64,000 nucleotides of DNA from Deltaproteobacteria bacterium RBG_13_43_22. Its GTDB lineage: Bacteria > Desulfobacterota > RBG-13-43-22. The stretch covers positions 62,001-126,000 of the forward strand of contig MGQB01000015.1 in the NCBI GenBank assembly GCA_001797675.1, in the 5' to 3' direction. This document shows positions 1 through 10,618 of the stretch, piece after piece; position 1 is the stretch's first letter, and every line of letters starts with the position of its first letter. The notes below the pieces were generated by a model. The model was not told where the DNA came from. It ran no database searches and worked only from the letters and a program-made list of their open reading frames with translations. Both the position numbers and the translations under genes were made by a program.

Positions 1-288
1 CCAGGTTGCGGGCTTCAAAAATGATCATGAGGCCTTTCTAAAGGATAAATTTTAACCAACTCAATAAATACTTTATTTTTACAAATAGTTACAAAAAGAA
101 TGCTTGTCAAGAAAATATATTTCCCAAGGAGTGACGGGTCCAGAAATTCAGGTAGCTGATTTTTTTAGGACAACCCTTAAATGCAAAAACAATACGGGAT
201 TATTACAGGATTTATTGAACTATTATTTGAGGTTAAATATCTTGACTTTTGTTGACTTTTTGAGGTATTTAAAGCATCATTTGTAACG

Positions 289-451
289 GCTTCGTAAAAA
301 GTCCATCTACTGTGTTCCGCTACATCCTTCGTCATTGCGGCGTACGTTTATGTATGCCTCATTCCTCAGGATTTGCGCGCCTGGTCCCGCCTTAGGCGGG
401 AGAGCTTTTTACTTTGCCGTCTATTTTGATGACTTTTTACAAGTTCATCAT
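289..451 (-). repeat. Dispersed MITE-like repeat, copy A (terminal inverted repeats around GTAAAAAGTCATC / GATGGACTTTTTAC)
   Basis: Reverse complement shares gtaaaaagtcatcaaa...gacggcaaagtaaaaagc...cctgaggaatgaggc..acgtacgccgcaat.acgaagg.tgtagcg.aacacag.agatggactttttacga with regions 9380-9592 and 59450-59632. Confidence 0.75.
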
Positions 452-478
452 TCGTGAGTACTGGGGGAAAGGAAGAGT

Positions 479-2560
479 ATGGAAAAAAATCTTGAGAAGA
501 TAAGAACCATAGGACTGGTGGCCCACAGCGGGGCGGGTAAAACCTCCCTTGGGGAAGCCCTTTTGTTTACCACCAAGACCATCGACCGGCTGGGGAGGGT
601 GGATGACGGGACGTCGGTCCTGGATTTTGAGCCGGAAGAATTAAAACGCCACCTGACCATTAATACGGCTTTCCATCATTATGACTGGAAGAAATTCAAG
701 GTTTTTTTAGCTGATACCCCCGGTGATGAAAACTTCATCGCCGATACCTTTGCCTGCCTCCAGGTCCTGGACGGATTAGTGGTGGTCGTCGATGCCATAG
801 ACGGGGTGAAGGTCCAAACCGAACGCCTCTGGGCAGCGGCAGAACAAAACGGTATTCCTTGTCTCATTTTTATCAATAAATTGGATAGAGAACGAGCCGA
901 TTTTCAAAAAACCCTGACTTCCATACAGACCTTGCTGAAAACCAGGGCCGTACCTATGACTTTGCCGATCGGGGAGGGCGAAACTTTCAAAGGAGTGGTT
1001 TCCCTTTTGAGTAAAAAGGCCTTTGAATATTCGGGGGCCCAGGGAGAAGGGAAAGAGATCCCCCTGCCTCCTGAAATGGCCGATGAGATCCAGACCCATC
1101 GGGATAATCTGGTCGAACATCTGGCCGAGGCCGACGACACCCTGCTGGAGAAATTTCTGGAAGGCCAGGATTTATCTCCCGAAGAGCTGGCCCTTGGTCT
1201 TCGAAAAGGGGTATTACAAAAGACCTTTACACCGGTTTTTTGTGGTTCGGCGATGAAAAATATCGGGATCGATATGCTTTTGGAGGCTATTAATGCCGCT
1301 TTACCATCGCCTTTGGATCGCGGGGCTCAAACCGGTCAGGACCCCAAGACCAAAGCAGAAAAAAGCAAAGAGCCTTCGACAGAATCGCCTTTTGCCGCTC
1401 TGGCCTTTAAAACCCTGGCCGATCCTTATGCCGGCAGGTTAACCATCTTCCGCATTTTTTCCGGTGAAATTACAGCCGATTCCGGTTTCTATAATATCAA
1501 TAAAGGGGTCCGGGAAAGATTCGGACAGTTGTTTGCCTTGGAAGGGAAAACCCAAAAACCGATCCCGGCCGGCTATCCGGGTTGTATCCTGGCCGTAGCT
1601 AAACTGAAAGAGACCGTCACCGGTGATAGCCTGGCCGACGAGAAAGATCCGATCATCTTCCCCTTTACCCCACCCTCTTCAACAGTCATTTCTTACGCCA
1701 TTGAAGCCAAAAACAAGGGCGAAGAGGATAAAGTTTATTCCTCTTTGACCCGTCTGATGGAGGAAGATCCGACCCTGCGTCTGGACCGGGATTCCCAAAC
1801 CAAAGAGATCATTCTCTCGGGCATGGGTCAAGTCCATGTGGAAACCACCATCGAAAAAGTTAAAAGAAAGTTCGGGGTTGAAATGACCTTGAAAGCCCCC
1901 AAGATCCCCTATCTGGAAACCATTCGCCAGTCAGCCAAAGGAATCATCTATCGGCACAAAAAACAAACCGGAGGCCGGGGTCAGTTCGCCGAGGTGCATA
2001 TTGATGTCTTCCCTCAGGAACGAGGCAAGGGATTTGAATTTCAAGATGCCCTGGTCGGTATGAACGTCCCTCGAAATTTTGTTCCCGCTGTGGAAAAAGG
2101 GATTACCGAGGCCATGCAAAACGGGGTGTTGGCCGGGTATCCGGTGGTGGACTTCAAGGTTCGGTTTTATGACGGGAAGTCTCACGAAGTCGACTCTTCG
2201 GAAATGGCCTTCAAAATCGCCGCTTCCATGGCCTTTAAAAAAGGGATCCAGCAGGCCCAGCCGGTTATGCTGGAACCGATCGTCAAGGTTACGGTAACCG
2301 TTCCGGACGAAAGCATGGGGGATGTCATCGGGGATTTGAACAGCCGTAGAGGCAAGGTCCTTGGGGTGGACTCCAAAGGGAACTATCAGGTCATTCAAGC
2401 CCAGGTACCCATGGCCGAAGTGGCCAAATATGCCCCGGACCTGACCGCCATGACCCAGGGACGGGGTTCTTTCCAGTCCGAGTTTTCACATTATGAAGAG
2501 ATCCCGGCCTATATGAGCGAGAAAGTGATCCAGGAGGCCAAGGCGGCGTTGGAAGAATAA
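479..2560 (+). CDS. Elongation factor G-like translational GTPase (divergent EF-G paralogue)
   Basis: 693 aa; P-loop AHSGAGKTSL, NKLD motif, EF-G domains II-V; divergent switch I (EELKRHLTI where canonical EF-G has a RGITI-type motif). Confidence 0.9.
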   Translation: MEKNLEKIRTIGLVAHSGAGKTSLGEALLFTTKTIDRLGRVDDGTSVLDFEPEELKRHLTINTAFHHYDWKKFKVFLADTPGDENFIADTFACLQVLDGLVVVVDAIDGVKVQTERLWAAAEQNGIPCLIFINKLDRERADFQKTLTSIQTLLKTRAVPMTLPIGEGETFKGVVSLLSKKAFEYSGAQGEGKEIPLPPEMADEIQTHRDNLVEHLAEADDTLLEKFLEGQDLSPEELALGLRKGVLQKTFTPVFCGSAMKNIGIDMLLEAINAALPSPLDRGAQTGQDPKTKAEKSKEPSTESPFAALAFKTLADPYAGRLTIFRIFSGEITADSGFYNINKGVRERFGQLFALEGKTQKPIPAGYPGCILAVAKLKETVTGDSLADEKDPIIFPFTPPSSTVISYAIEAKNKGEEDKVYSSLTRLMEEDPTLRLDRDSQTKEIILSGMGQVHVETTIEKVKRKFGVEMTLKAPKIPYLETIRQSAKGIIYRHKKQTGGRGQFAEVHIDVFPQERGKGFEFQDALVGMNVPRNFVPAVEKGITEAMQNGVLAGYPVVDFKVRFYDGKSHEVDSSEMAFKIAASMAFKKGIQQAQPVMLEPIVKVTVTVPDESMGDVIGDLNSRRGKVLGVDSKGNYQVIQAQVPMAEVAKYAPDLTAMTQGRGSFQSEFSHYEEIPAYMSEKVIQEAKAALEE

Positions 2561-2607
2561 AAACCGTTACTGGATAAAAACGAATATCCAGCATCCAGCA
2601 TCCAGTT

Positions 2608-3096
2608 ATGATTCAAGTAGGAATACTAACCATCAGCGATAAGGGGTCCCAGGGTTTGCGGGCCGATGACGGAGGCCCGAAGATCCGGGCCTTGCTTCCT
2701 GCCGATCTTTTTGAAGTTCAGACAACAGCCGTGGTTGCTGATGAAATCCCCTCGATTGTAGACACCCTGGTGGAATGGGTTGATCAGAAAAAGCTGGACC
2801 TCATTTTCACCACCGGTGGAACCGGTTTAAGTCCGCGAGATCTCACCCCCGAAGCCACCGGCAGGGTCATCGAGCGGGAGATCCCCGGTATGGCCGAGGC
2901 CATGCGTTCGGAAGGGTTGAAGCACACCCCCTTGTCACAACTTTCCCGGGGAAAGGTGGGAACAAGAAGGGAAACCCTGATCGTCAATCTTCCCGGAGGG
3001 CTTAAAGCCATCGAAGAGATGATGCCGGTGATATTGCCGGTCATCCCCCATGCCCTGGAAAAGATCAAGGGGGATACAAGCGATTGCGGGAGATGA
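2608..3096 (+). CDS. mog: Molybdopterin adenylyltransferase (MogA/MoaB family)
   Basis: TTGGTGLSPRDLTPEAT and LPGGLKAIEE motifs typical of Mog/MoaB. Confidence 0.9.
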   Translation: MIQVGILTISDKGSQGLRADDGGPKIRALLPADLFEVQTTAVVADEIPSIVDTLVEWVDQKKLDLIFTTGGTGLSPRDLTPEATGRVIEREIPGMAEAMRSEGLKHTPLSQLSRGKVGTRRETLIVNLPGGLKAIEEMMPVILPVIPHALEKIKGDTSDCGR

Positions 3097-3110
3097 CCTC
3101 TGTTTAACCT

Positions 3111-4331
3111 TTAATCCAGGATGGCCGGATAGATGATGGCCTTCAGTTGGTTGCGAAAATTGAAGGTGCCATCCGGCATGAATTGGGTCAGAAAAATGAC
3201 GATCAGGTCTTCCAAAGGATCGATCCAGAAGGCCGTACTGGCCGCTCCACCCCAGGCATATTCCCCAACCGAGCCAATCACCTGAGATTTCTCCGACCCT
3301 AAGTGGACTGAAAAACCCAGACCGAACCCATTACCCTCATTGGCGATTTGACTGAAGGTACTGACGGAAAGTCTGCTCAGGTCCTGCCCCCCCGGTAGAT
3401 GATTCATGGTCATCATCTCAATGGTTTTGCGGCCGAGAATGCGTTCACCGTCAAGCTCTCCGCCATTAAGCAGCATCTGACAGAAACGGTAATAATCGGC
3501 AATCGTCGAGACCAAACCTCCTCCCCCGGAAAAGAAAGTCGGAGGTTTGGAGTAGGTGCTATTACCTGGGTCATCTTCCAGTTTGAGGGTTTTGTCCGTA
3601 CGACGACTGTAATTGGCCGCGAACCGTTCTATTTTTTCTACAGGCACATGAAAGTCCGTATCGACCATTCTTAAGGGATCGAATATTCGTGATTTTAGAT
3701 ACTGGTCAAAGGGCATCCCCGACATTATTTCGATCAAATACCCCAGGACGTCGGTTGAGACCGAGTAGTTCCATCGGGTTCCGGGAGAAAATTCCAGGGG
3801 CAGGAAAGCCAACTTTTCAATCATATCCCTGAGTGTCCTGCCGCCGCCCAGAACACCTATTTCGAGCTTACGATAGGCGGCATCCACATTGGTTCTTTCC
3901 ATAAAGGCATAGGTAAGTCCGGACATGTGGGTCATCAGGTCACGAATCGTCATGGCTCTTTCGGGCCGGGAAGTAAGAAACAGGGGGTGATTCCCCGCGG
4001 CGTAAACCGCAAGATTTCTCCATTCCGGTATATATTTATCAACCGGGTCGTTCAATTGAAAAAAACCCTGTTCGTAAAGCATCATCAAGGCCACAGAAGT
4101 GATCGGTTTGGTCATGGAATAGATACGGAAGATCGTGTCTTCGGTCATCGCTTTGTTTCGTTCCATATCCATAAGGCCCAATGGGGAGAGATAGGCCACC
4201 TGGCCGTGGCGGGCTATTAACGTGAGTGTTCCGGCGATTTTTTTCGAGGCCAAGTAGCGCTGTTTCAGATGCTGGTCGATTCGGGCCAGGCGCTCTCCCG
4301 AGAGGCCGACTTCTTCAGGTTTTATGTTCAT
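3111..4331 (-). CDS. Serine hydrolase, beta-lactamase class C / esterase family
   Basis: SMTKPITS (SxxK), YSVSTDVLG (YxN-like region), long beta-lactamase-type fold sequence. Confidence 0.85.
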   Translation of the reverse strand: MNIKPEEVGLSGERLARIDQHLKQRYLASKKIAGTLTLIARHGQVAYLSPLGLMDMERNKAMTEDTIFRIYSMTKPITSVALMMLYEQGFFQLNDPVDKYIPEWRNLAVYAAGNHPLFLTSRPERAMTIRDLMTHMSGLTYAFMERTNVDAAYRKLEIGVLGGGRTLRDMIEKLAFLPLEFSPGTRWNYSVSTDVLGYLIEIMSGMPFDQYLKSRIFDPLRMVDTDFHVPVEKIERFAANYSRRTDKTLKLEDDPGNSTYSKPPTFFSGGGGLVSTIADYYRFCQMLLNGGELDGERILGRKTIEMMTMNHLPGGQDLSRLSVSTFSQIANEGNGFGLGFSVHLGSEKSQVIGSVGEYAWGGAASTAFWIDPLEDLIVIFLTQFMPDGTFNFRNQLKAIIYPAILD

Positions 4332-4503
4332 ATTTTAATACTCCTAATCTATAAATTTATCTTTAACTTTTTATTATCTCGGGGTCGACAGCTCTTTGGG
4401 TGTGATGCTGGCTTCTGGATACTGGATTCTGGTTTCTGAATCTGAGGTTTTAATCAAGTATCCAGTATCGGTTTTTGCTTTTATCCAGTATCGAGCACAT
4501 GGA

Positions 4504-5217
4504 TTAAATTAATAAGGCCCCTCCATCCACCTGGAGTATAGTGCCGGTAGTATAGGTGCTCTTCATAAGATAGACGGCCGCTTCGGCAACATCCTCGGCC
4601 GATCCGATCCGTTTTAAGGGAACCCTTTTGGAGTATCCCTCAATGATACCCTGGCGTTGATTTCCATATCGATCGAGTAAGGGGGTGTCAATCAATCCGG
4701 CCCGGATGACATTGACTCTTATTGGAGCCAGTTCCAGGGCCATGACCCGGGCAAAGGCCTCGACGGCCGCCACGGATGCCGATCCGACAGAAGATCCCTT
4801 TATGGGATGCACGGCTGCATTTCCCGACATATAGATAATGGATCCATCTCTGGCTATGTTTGGGGCGGCCAATTGGGTTGCACAATAGGTTCCCCAAAAT
4901 CTTGTTTCCAAAGACGAACGGATATCTTCCAAATCGGTGTCTCTAATCAGCCCCGTTTTCGGCTCAGCGGCGGATATGAAAAGATGATTAAATGGTCCTA
5001 CCTCCCGAAAAAGGGTCTCAAGAGAATTTTTGTCGGCCAGGTCAGCCTGAATGATCATGGCCTTTTGGCCAAGGGAGTGATTGGCCTTTCCCAGTTTTTC
5101 CATTGACCGGCTGGCGATGACGACTGACGCCCCTTCTTCCAAGGCGGCCTTGGCCGTTGCCAAACCGATACCCGAGCTTCCGCCTACGATAAGTACTTTC
5201 TGGTTTTTTAATTTCAT
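4504..5217 (-). CDS. SDR family oxidoreductase
   Basis: Rossmann VGGSSGIGLATA; C-terminal LQVDGGALLI typical of SDR. The YxxxK motif is not obvious (SVGSASVAAVEAF). Confidence 0.85.
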   Translation of the reverse strand: MKLKNQKVLIVGGSSGIGLATAKAALEEGASVVIASRSMEKLGKANHSLGQKAMIIQADLADKNSLETLFREVGPFNHLFISAAEPKTGLIRDTDLEDIRSSLETRFWGTYCATQLAAPNIARDGSIIYMSGNAAVHPIKGSSVGSASVAAVEAFARVMALELAPIRVNVIRAGLIDTPLLDRYGNQRQGIIEGYSKRVPLKRIGSAEDVAEAAVYLMKSTYTTGTILQVDGGALLI

Positions 5218-5306
5218 ATTTTCCTTAAAAAAGCCCGGGCAATAAAATCCGCCTGAAAAAGTTTGAAAGGACCTTTCTTCGGGGTGGTTTTCTAATGGAA
5301 GGTATT

Positions 5307-5336
5307 CCCTGTAGTCCGTTGCAGCGGACTACAGGG
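5307..5336. repeat. Perfect inverted repeat CCCTGTAGTCCG-TTGCAG-CGGACTACAGGG between two minus-strand genes
   Basis: 12-bp perfect stem, 6-nt loop read directly; no T-run. Confidence 0.7.
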
Positions 5337-5351
5337 AGGCTATAGGCTGAC

Positions 5352-6149
5352 TTATCTTCCTTTCCACTGAGGTGGGCGTTTTTCGGCGAAGGCCTTAGGT
5401 CCTTCAATAAAGTCCTCGGACTGATACATGGCCACCTGCCCCGGATAGGTGGTGGCCATGGCCTCTTCCAGGGTAACGTTCAATCCCTTGAGGGTGGATT
5501 CCTTGCAGGCCCGGATGCACAGGGGAGCGGCCTTTAGAATTTCGGCGGCGTATTTTTCGGCGGTCGGCAGAAGGTCCGCCAGAGGGACAATCTCTGAAAT
5601 GATCCCGAGTTGCATAGCTTCCTGGGGAGAAATCCGTTTTGAGGTCAGGATCATGTTCATGGCTAGATGGTAGGGGATCTGTCTGGGTAGACGGTGCACC
5701 CCGCCGGCGCCGGGTATCAATCCGACACGGGGTTCAGGCAGGCCGAAACTGGCGTTCTCGGATGCAATAATGATATCGCAGGCCAGGGCAATTTCAAAGC
5801 CGCCGCCAAGAGCCAGCCCGTTCACGGCCGCAATAAAAGGCTTAAAGCAGTCGAACCTCCTGGTGATACCGGCGAAACCCCCTTTAACATCCTTCATGAT
5901 CTCCCGCATTTTCTCAGAACCGTGCTGGGCTTGAAATTTCAAATCATTACCCGCCGAAAAAGCGCGGTCCCCCGTTCCGGTGACGATACAGATCCAGGCC
6001 TCGGGGTCTTCGCAAAAATCATTAAAAGCCTTGTCCATCTCCACACTGGTCGGGGGGCTGATGGAATTCATCACTTCAGGGCGATTAATGGTTACGATGG
6101 TCACATGGTCTTTCTTTTCTACCTTGATCAATTCGTAGCTCATGGTCAA
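5352..6149 (-). CDS. Enoyl-CoA hydratase/isomerase family protein
   Basis: Crotonase motifs AFSAGNDLKF, AAVNGLALGGGFEIALACDIIIAS. Confidence 0.92.
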   Translation of the reverse strand: MTMSYELIKVEKKDHVTIVTINRPEVMNSISPPTSVEMDKAFNDFCEDPEAWICIVTGTGDRAFSAGNDLKFQAQHGSEKMREIMKDVKGGFAGITRRFDCFKPFIAAVNGLALGGGFEIALACDIIIASENASFGLPEPRVGLIPGAGGVHRLPRQIPYHLAMNMILTSKRISPQEAMQLGIISEIVPLADLLPTAEKYAAEILKAAPLCIRACKESTLKGLNVTLEEAMATTYPGQVAMYQSEDFIEGPKAFAEKRPPQWKGR

Positions 6150-6198
6150 CCTCCTTGTTTGTCGATAGGTTTATATTAAACCTTTTCCAACCTATTCG

Positions 6199-6714
6199 TC
6201 AAAAAAAATTTTCCGACTTTTTTGGGTTTGAGATAACCCCCCAGCCTTCCAGGGTCCGGATCATATTCCGCACATGGGTTCCGGCCCAATAGACCTTCCG
6301 GCAATGGTTACACCAGTTGAAGTGTTTTTGAGTCTGCAGCACATATTCCGGTATATCGGGCCATTTTTGTTTAGCATCTTCATGGGTTATGGGGATAAGA
6401 AGACTGTTGCAACGAAGACAGCGTTTGAACATTTGTTCCAGACCCGGTTGAAGGCCCGAAAGTTCAAAAAATTCTTTTAAAAGGGCTTCTTGGGTGGGGG
6501 TGGAAAGGGTAATCGGGTTGATCCGGATTCCTTCCAGGGGCAGGGGATATCGATCCCATTGAACGACGGCCTCCTCTTCTTGACCAAGGATCACCCTCCT
6601 GTCCCAGAGTTGCACATTAACCCCAAGGACACGAAGCCATTGGACCAGAAAGGCCAGATGAGGGGCAATCCAGAAACGCATCGGAAAAAGTTTAAAGCCC
6701 CCTGTTTTCGTCAA
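6199..6714 (-). CDS. Mut7-C RNase domain-like protein
   Basis: RCLRCNSLL...NWCNHCRKVYWAGTH zinc-ribbon pair characteristic of Mut7-C family. Confidence 0.7.
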   Translation of the reverse strand: MTKTGGFKLFPMRFWIAPHLAFLVQWLRVLGVNVQLWDRRVILGQEEEAVVQWDRYPLPLEGIRINPITLSTPTQEALLKEFFELSGLQPGLEQMFKRCLRCNSLLIPITHEDAKQKWPDIPEYVLQTQKHFNWCNHCRKVYWAGTHVRNMIRTLEGWGVISNPKKSENFF

Positions 6715-6762
6715 CCATCGATGGACATTACTTTACCACAATACCTTTGGAAAGCATATCCG

Positions 6763-7959
6763 CTACGGAAATAGATCCGGAGTTTTTCTGCTTATGATTT
6801 TTTCCCAAAGTAACGCCAGACAAAAAATGCCCGTGCTGATCAAGAATATCGACCGCAACCCAAGAAAAGCCGCCAATATTCCCCCGATCAACGGGCCGGC
6901 CATATTTCCAAGCAAAAGGCCGCTTTGAAAGATTCCGAAAATCCCGCCTTGATTATTTTGAGGGGTTGAACGCCGGACAATCGTGTTGATCGTCGGGATA
7001 ACTCCGGAAAAAAAAACGCCTAATCCGCCACGAAGGATTAATAGCTGGTAGATGTTGGTAACAAAGGCCTGAGGAAGTGAGAACAGGGTTATCCCCATAA
7101 GCGAACGGCGCAGAATCTTCCTGGAACCGATTCGATCCGATTTTTTTCCCCAAAAAGGGGCAAAAGCAGCATTGGTGATCCCCGTTATGCCGAAAACGAC
7201 CCCGGTCATCAAGCCGATCTGTGCCGGAGAGACTTTTAGATATTCCACAAAAAGGCTGAGAAAGGGGGCAACAATCACAGTCGATAACTGAACCATAATC
7301 AACAGAAGCAGCAGGACTCTTAATTCCGGAGTATGAATGACATAGCGAAGATTCTGGCTCACACTGGACCGATCTTTTTTCTCTCGGGGTACAAATTCTT
7401 CCTTCACAAAGCTGATGACAATGATAGCCCCGCAAAAACAAAAAAATGCCGTCCCGAAAAAAAGAGGTCGATAGCCCACCAGATGGGCCAGCACCCCACC
7501 CAAGAGAGGTCCTGCAACCATGCCGGTAACAAGAGAAGATTGCAGAGTGCCCAAGGCCTGGCCGGTTTTTTCTTCCGGCGCGCAAGAGGCCATCAGGGCC
7601 AGAGACGGGGCAACGAACCCGGAAAGACTTCCCTGTAAAAATCGGAGAATTAAAAGCTGTGGAGCGCTCCTTGCAAACCCCATCAGAAAATTAGCCAGGG
7701 CTAAAGCGAGCATGGCCCGCACCACCATGGGTTTTCGGCCTTTCCGGTCTCCCAACAACCCCCAGACCGGCTGCATGAATGCGGAGATCATGAAAGGGGC
7801 CGAATAGATGAATCCGCTCCAGATTTTGACGGCTTGTTTTCCTGAAACGCCGAGATCGCGCAGGTAAAATGGGAGAAAGGGTATGATCATGCTCAAACCG
7901 AGTGCAGCAATCAATTGAGCCAGCCAGAGACTGTAAAGATTTTTTTGCCAGAGCTTCAT
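6763..7959 (-). CDS. MFS transporter
   Basis: 12-TM-like hydrophobic protein; GLLGDRKGRKPM and KKSDRIGSRK MFS signatures. Confidence 0.9.
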   Translation of the reverse strand: MKLWQKNLYSLWLAQLIAALGLSMIIPFLPFYLRDLGVSGKQAVKIWSGFIYSAPFMISAFMQPVWGLLGDRKGRKPMVVRAMLALALANFLMGFARSAPQLLILRFLQGSLSGFVAPSLALMASCAPEEKTGQALGTLQSSLVTGMVAGPLLGGVLAHLVGYRPLFFGTAFFCFCGAIIVISFVKEEFVPREKKDRSSVSQNLRYVIHTPELRVLLLLLIMVQLSTVIVAPFLSLFVEYLKVSPAQIGLMTGVVFGITGITNAAFAPFWGKKSDRIGSRKILRRSLMGITLFSLPQAFVTNIYQLLILRGGLGVFFSGVIPTINTIVRRSTPQNNQGGIFGIFQSGLLLGNMAGPLIGGILAAFLGLRSIFLISTGIFCLALLWEKIISRKTPDLFP

Positions 7960-8086
7960 GGGAAAAAAAGTTTCTTCGGCAACGAATCATCGTCGATTAT
8001 AGTTATTCATGCGTAATAAACCATAAAAAACTAAAAGAGTTTTAACAGAATCTATCCCACATTGGATAAGATGTCCACCGGTTATT

Positions 8087-9367
8087 TTATCTCTCCTGCC
8101 GGTGTTTTTTAAGGGAAGGAATGAAAAAAACCATTATGGCCGCCACAAACGGGGCGATGGAAATGATCAGAAAACTGATAAAGTAGGAACCCTGTTTATC
8201 AAAAAAATAACCGGCCATTATCGGACCAACGGTGCCGGCGAACATGATCAAGGGTGTCATTGAACCCTGAATTTTGCCCATGGCGGTCCGCCCGAAATAT
8301 TCGGCCTGCATGGCCGGCATCAGGGGAACGTTGCCGCCGAAACCGACACCGAATATTAAAATAAACAGATAGACCATCGGCATGGTCTTTGCGTATAGGA
8401 GGACGAAAATACCGGTTCCCATGAGGGCATAAGAAATAGAGAATAAGAAACGTTTGTCAAAGAAATCGCCTAAATACCCGAAAATCAACCGGCCGGCTAC
8501 ACTAACCAGGGTCAGAAGCCCAATGCTGAAAGCGGCCTTTTCCACGGAGATGCCGAGGTCGGTCAGATGCGGAACTCCATGAACGAAGACCACCGAGTGA
8601 GCCAGGCTTTGACAAAAGAAGGCCCCGGCCAGCAACCAGAAGGTGGAGGAAGCCAGGGCCTGTTTCAGAGTAAAATCATGGAAAGACGCCTCTATGGTCT
8701 TGATTGGATTCGACGGTTTCTCCGGATCATTCTTTTGGGCCGGTTCCTTATCCGATGAAACGCCGTCCGGCCTGAGCCCTATATCCTCGGGTTTTTCCTT
8801 GATCAGGAGCGCCAACGGGATAACAACGATCCAGACCAGGATTCCGATGAGGAGAAAGGCAATACGCCATCCGGCGAATTTTATAAGGAATGCGGACAGG
8901 GGCGCAAAGATCAGTCCACCCAGTCCGGCACCGACAGCCAAAACGGCCATGGCCCTGGATAGGCCTCGCCTGAACCATTTGGCGATGACCGTGAAAGCCG
9001 GAAGATAGAGCATGAAGCTCATGCCGATGGATAGGAGAAGGCCGTAAATCAGGTAGAACATGAGCAAGGAATTAACCAGGGCCATCAGGGCAAAGCCCGA
9101 CCCGGAGATGATCCCTCCGAAGATAATGACCTTCCGCGAACCCCATTTATCTACGGCCCAGCCGACAATCGGGCCGGCTATGCCTCCCTGGGTGCTCCGC
9201 AAAGAGGCCGCTCCGGCGGTCATGGCCCGAGTCCATCCGAATTCGTCCATCATCGGTTTAAAAAACACGCCGAAACTGTAAAGCCAGGTTCCGAAACCAA
9301 GCATGCAAATGATGTTGGTGGCCAGAACGATCCACCATCCGTAAAATATTTTTTTCTTAAACATCAT
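8087..9367 (-). CDS. MFS transporter (OFA/monocarboxylate-like)
   Basis: FYGWWIVLATNII N-terminus and GWAVDKWGSRKVI motif typical of the subfamily. Confidence 0.88.
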   Translation of the reverse strand: MMFKKKIFYGWWIVLATNIICMLGFGTWLYSFGVFFKPMMDEFGWTRAMTAGAASLRSTQGGIAGPIVGWAVDKWGSRKVIIFGGIISGSGFALMALVNSLLMFYLIYGLLLSIGMSFMLYLPAFTVIAKWFRRGLSRAMAVLAVGAGLGGLIFAPLSAFLIKFAGWRIAFLLIGILVWIVVIPLALLIKEKPEDIGLRPDGVSSDKEPAQKNDPEKPSNPIKTIEASFHDFTLKQALASSTFWLLAGAFFCQSLAHSVVFVHGVPHLTDLGISVEKAAFSIGLLTLVSVAGRLIFGYLGDFFDKRFLFSISYALMGTGIFVLLYAKTMPMVYLFILIFGVGFGGNVPLMPAMQAEYFGRTAMGKIQGSMTPLIMFAGTVGPIMAGYFFDKQGSYFISFLIISIAPFVAAIMVFFIPSLKKHRQER

Positions 9368-9379
9368 TAATCAACCCTG

Positions 9380-9592
9380 ATGGATGCGTAAAAAGTCATC
9401 AAACGGGACGGTAAAATAAAAAACTCCAGAGGCAAGGCGCGCAAACCGGGACCCGCTCTGAAAAGGTATAACTACGCGTTGCCGTGTATGCGAAGAAATC
9501 CTGAGGAATGAGTCCGTACATAGAAATACGCCGCAATAACGAAGGGTGTAGCGCAGCACAGCAGATGGATTTTTCACGAAACCATCAACCCT
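9380..9592 (+). repeat. Dispersed MITE-like repeat, copy B
   Basis: Aligns to copies A and C: cgtaaaaagtcatcaaacgggacgg...cctgaggaatgag.ccgtac...tacgccgcaataacgaagggtgtagcgcagcacagcagatgga.ttttcacga. Confidence 0.75.
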
Positions 9593-9793
9593 GATAAATC
9601 CGGAAAAACGCGCTTCCGGTTGTTACGAGTAATGCATCGGTGAGACCCTATCACCAAATTAGTTTCGTGCTTCAGGCTATAGGGAAAACCGATCCACTGT
9701 CAAGGACAATCATCCCCCTTTTTAGGCACCGTAAAGAATTGACAATAAATCCCTGGAGACGAAAAGATCAGAATACCACTGATCAAGGCAGAC

Positions 9794-10618
9794 CTACGGT
9801 ATGATTTCCTTTCCTGTGGATTGGGAGTCGGAGAGGCCGGAAAATTTAAATATTTCATCAGAAATGTCCGGTCGCAGGACCAGAGTTTCATAACGGATGG
9901 TCAGCACATGTTCCCCCGGTCCATCCTTGATTTCACAGCGCATCGGTGTCTGGTTCCCGGTCACCTCGGAAAAATCGGAAAAGAGTATTTCAATTTCTCC
10001 TTCCTTCGAAGGGTTTGTTATCCGGACTTTGGTCAATGAAAAGGGGTCAGGGGATATCCAAAGCTCCTGTTGAACATTGCCCAAAAGAAAGAGCTTTATT
10101 ACTCTTTTTTCTTCTTCCTGTCCGATGTCGAGTTTATAGGTGTCATAAGGAAAAAGAGGGACACGGCCCCAAAATAGTTTTAGCATTTCAACGATGGGTA
10201 TCTGTGAAATGGCCGACCAAGGGCCGAAAAGAGAGGAATTAAAAGGAATCTCTTTTTTCTGGGCTATTGAAAACAGCCGGGTTTCTCCCAAATAGGAAAC
10301 AAAATAGAGCATGGGCCGGCCGAAAGGATCGAATATTTCCAGACGAAGGGCTTCCGGCCCCTTGGCCAGGAGGCGAAACTGAAGACTATACCTTTCCCCG
10401 GGGGCCTGGACAACCAGGCGTCCCGCTCCTTCCCGGGAAACGGGTTCATTGAGGATAGCCAAACGGTTCATAAGGGCGGGAAAGCTTAAATCGTTTTTGG
10501 TCTGGGAGTCGGGCTGGGAAAGAGGAGACTGGTCATGAATGGAGGCCGGAGCCATTATCGTCATTGTCAACACCAAGCCGAAGGAGAAAATAAGAAGGTT
10601 AATTGGTCTGATTTCCAA
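9794..10618 (-). CDS. Exported LolB/DUF4292-like outer-membrane lipoprotein-type protein
   Basis: Hydrophobic N-terminus, beta-rich LolB-like layout; directly upstream-overlaps the TPR gene. Confidence 0.5.
   Translation of the reverse strand: MEIRPINLLIFSFGLVLTMTIMAPASIHDQSPLSQPDSQTKNDLSFPALMNRLAILNEPVSREGAGRLVVQAPGERYSLQFRLLAKGPEALRLEIFDPFGRPMLYFVSYLGETRLFSIAQKKEIPFNSSLFGPWSAISQIPIVEMLKLFWGRVPLFPYDTYKLDIGQEEEKRVIKLFLLGNVQQELWISPDPFSLTKVRITNPSKEGEIEILFSDFSEVTGNQTPMRCEIKDGPGEHVLTIRYETLVLRPDISDEIFKFSGLSDSQSTGKEIIP

Noticed and set aside
104-286. 60-aa plus-strand ORF with a TTG start
   Set aside because: No recognisable domain or convincing RBS; AT-rich intergenic DNA.
9371-9577. 68-aa minus-strand ORF, with a similar one at 59442-59630
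   Set aside because: Both lie inside the dispersed MITE-like repeat; the protein similarity is explained by the DNA repeat.
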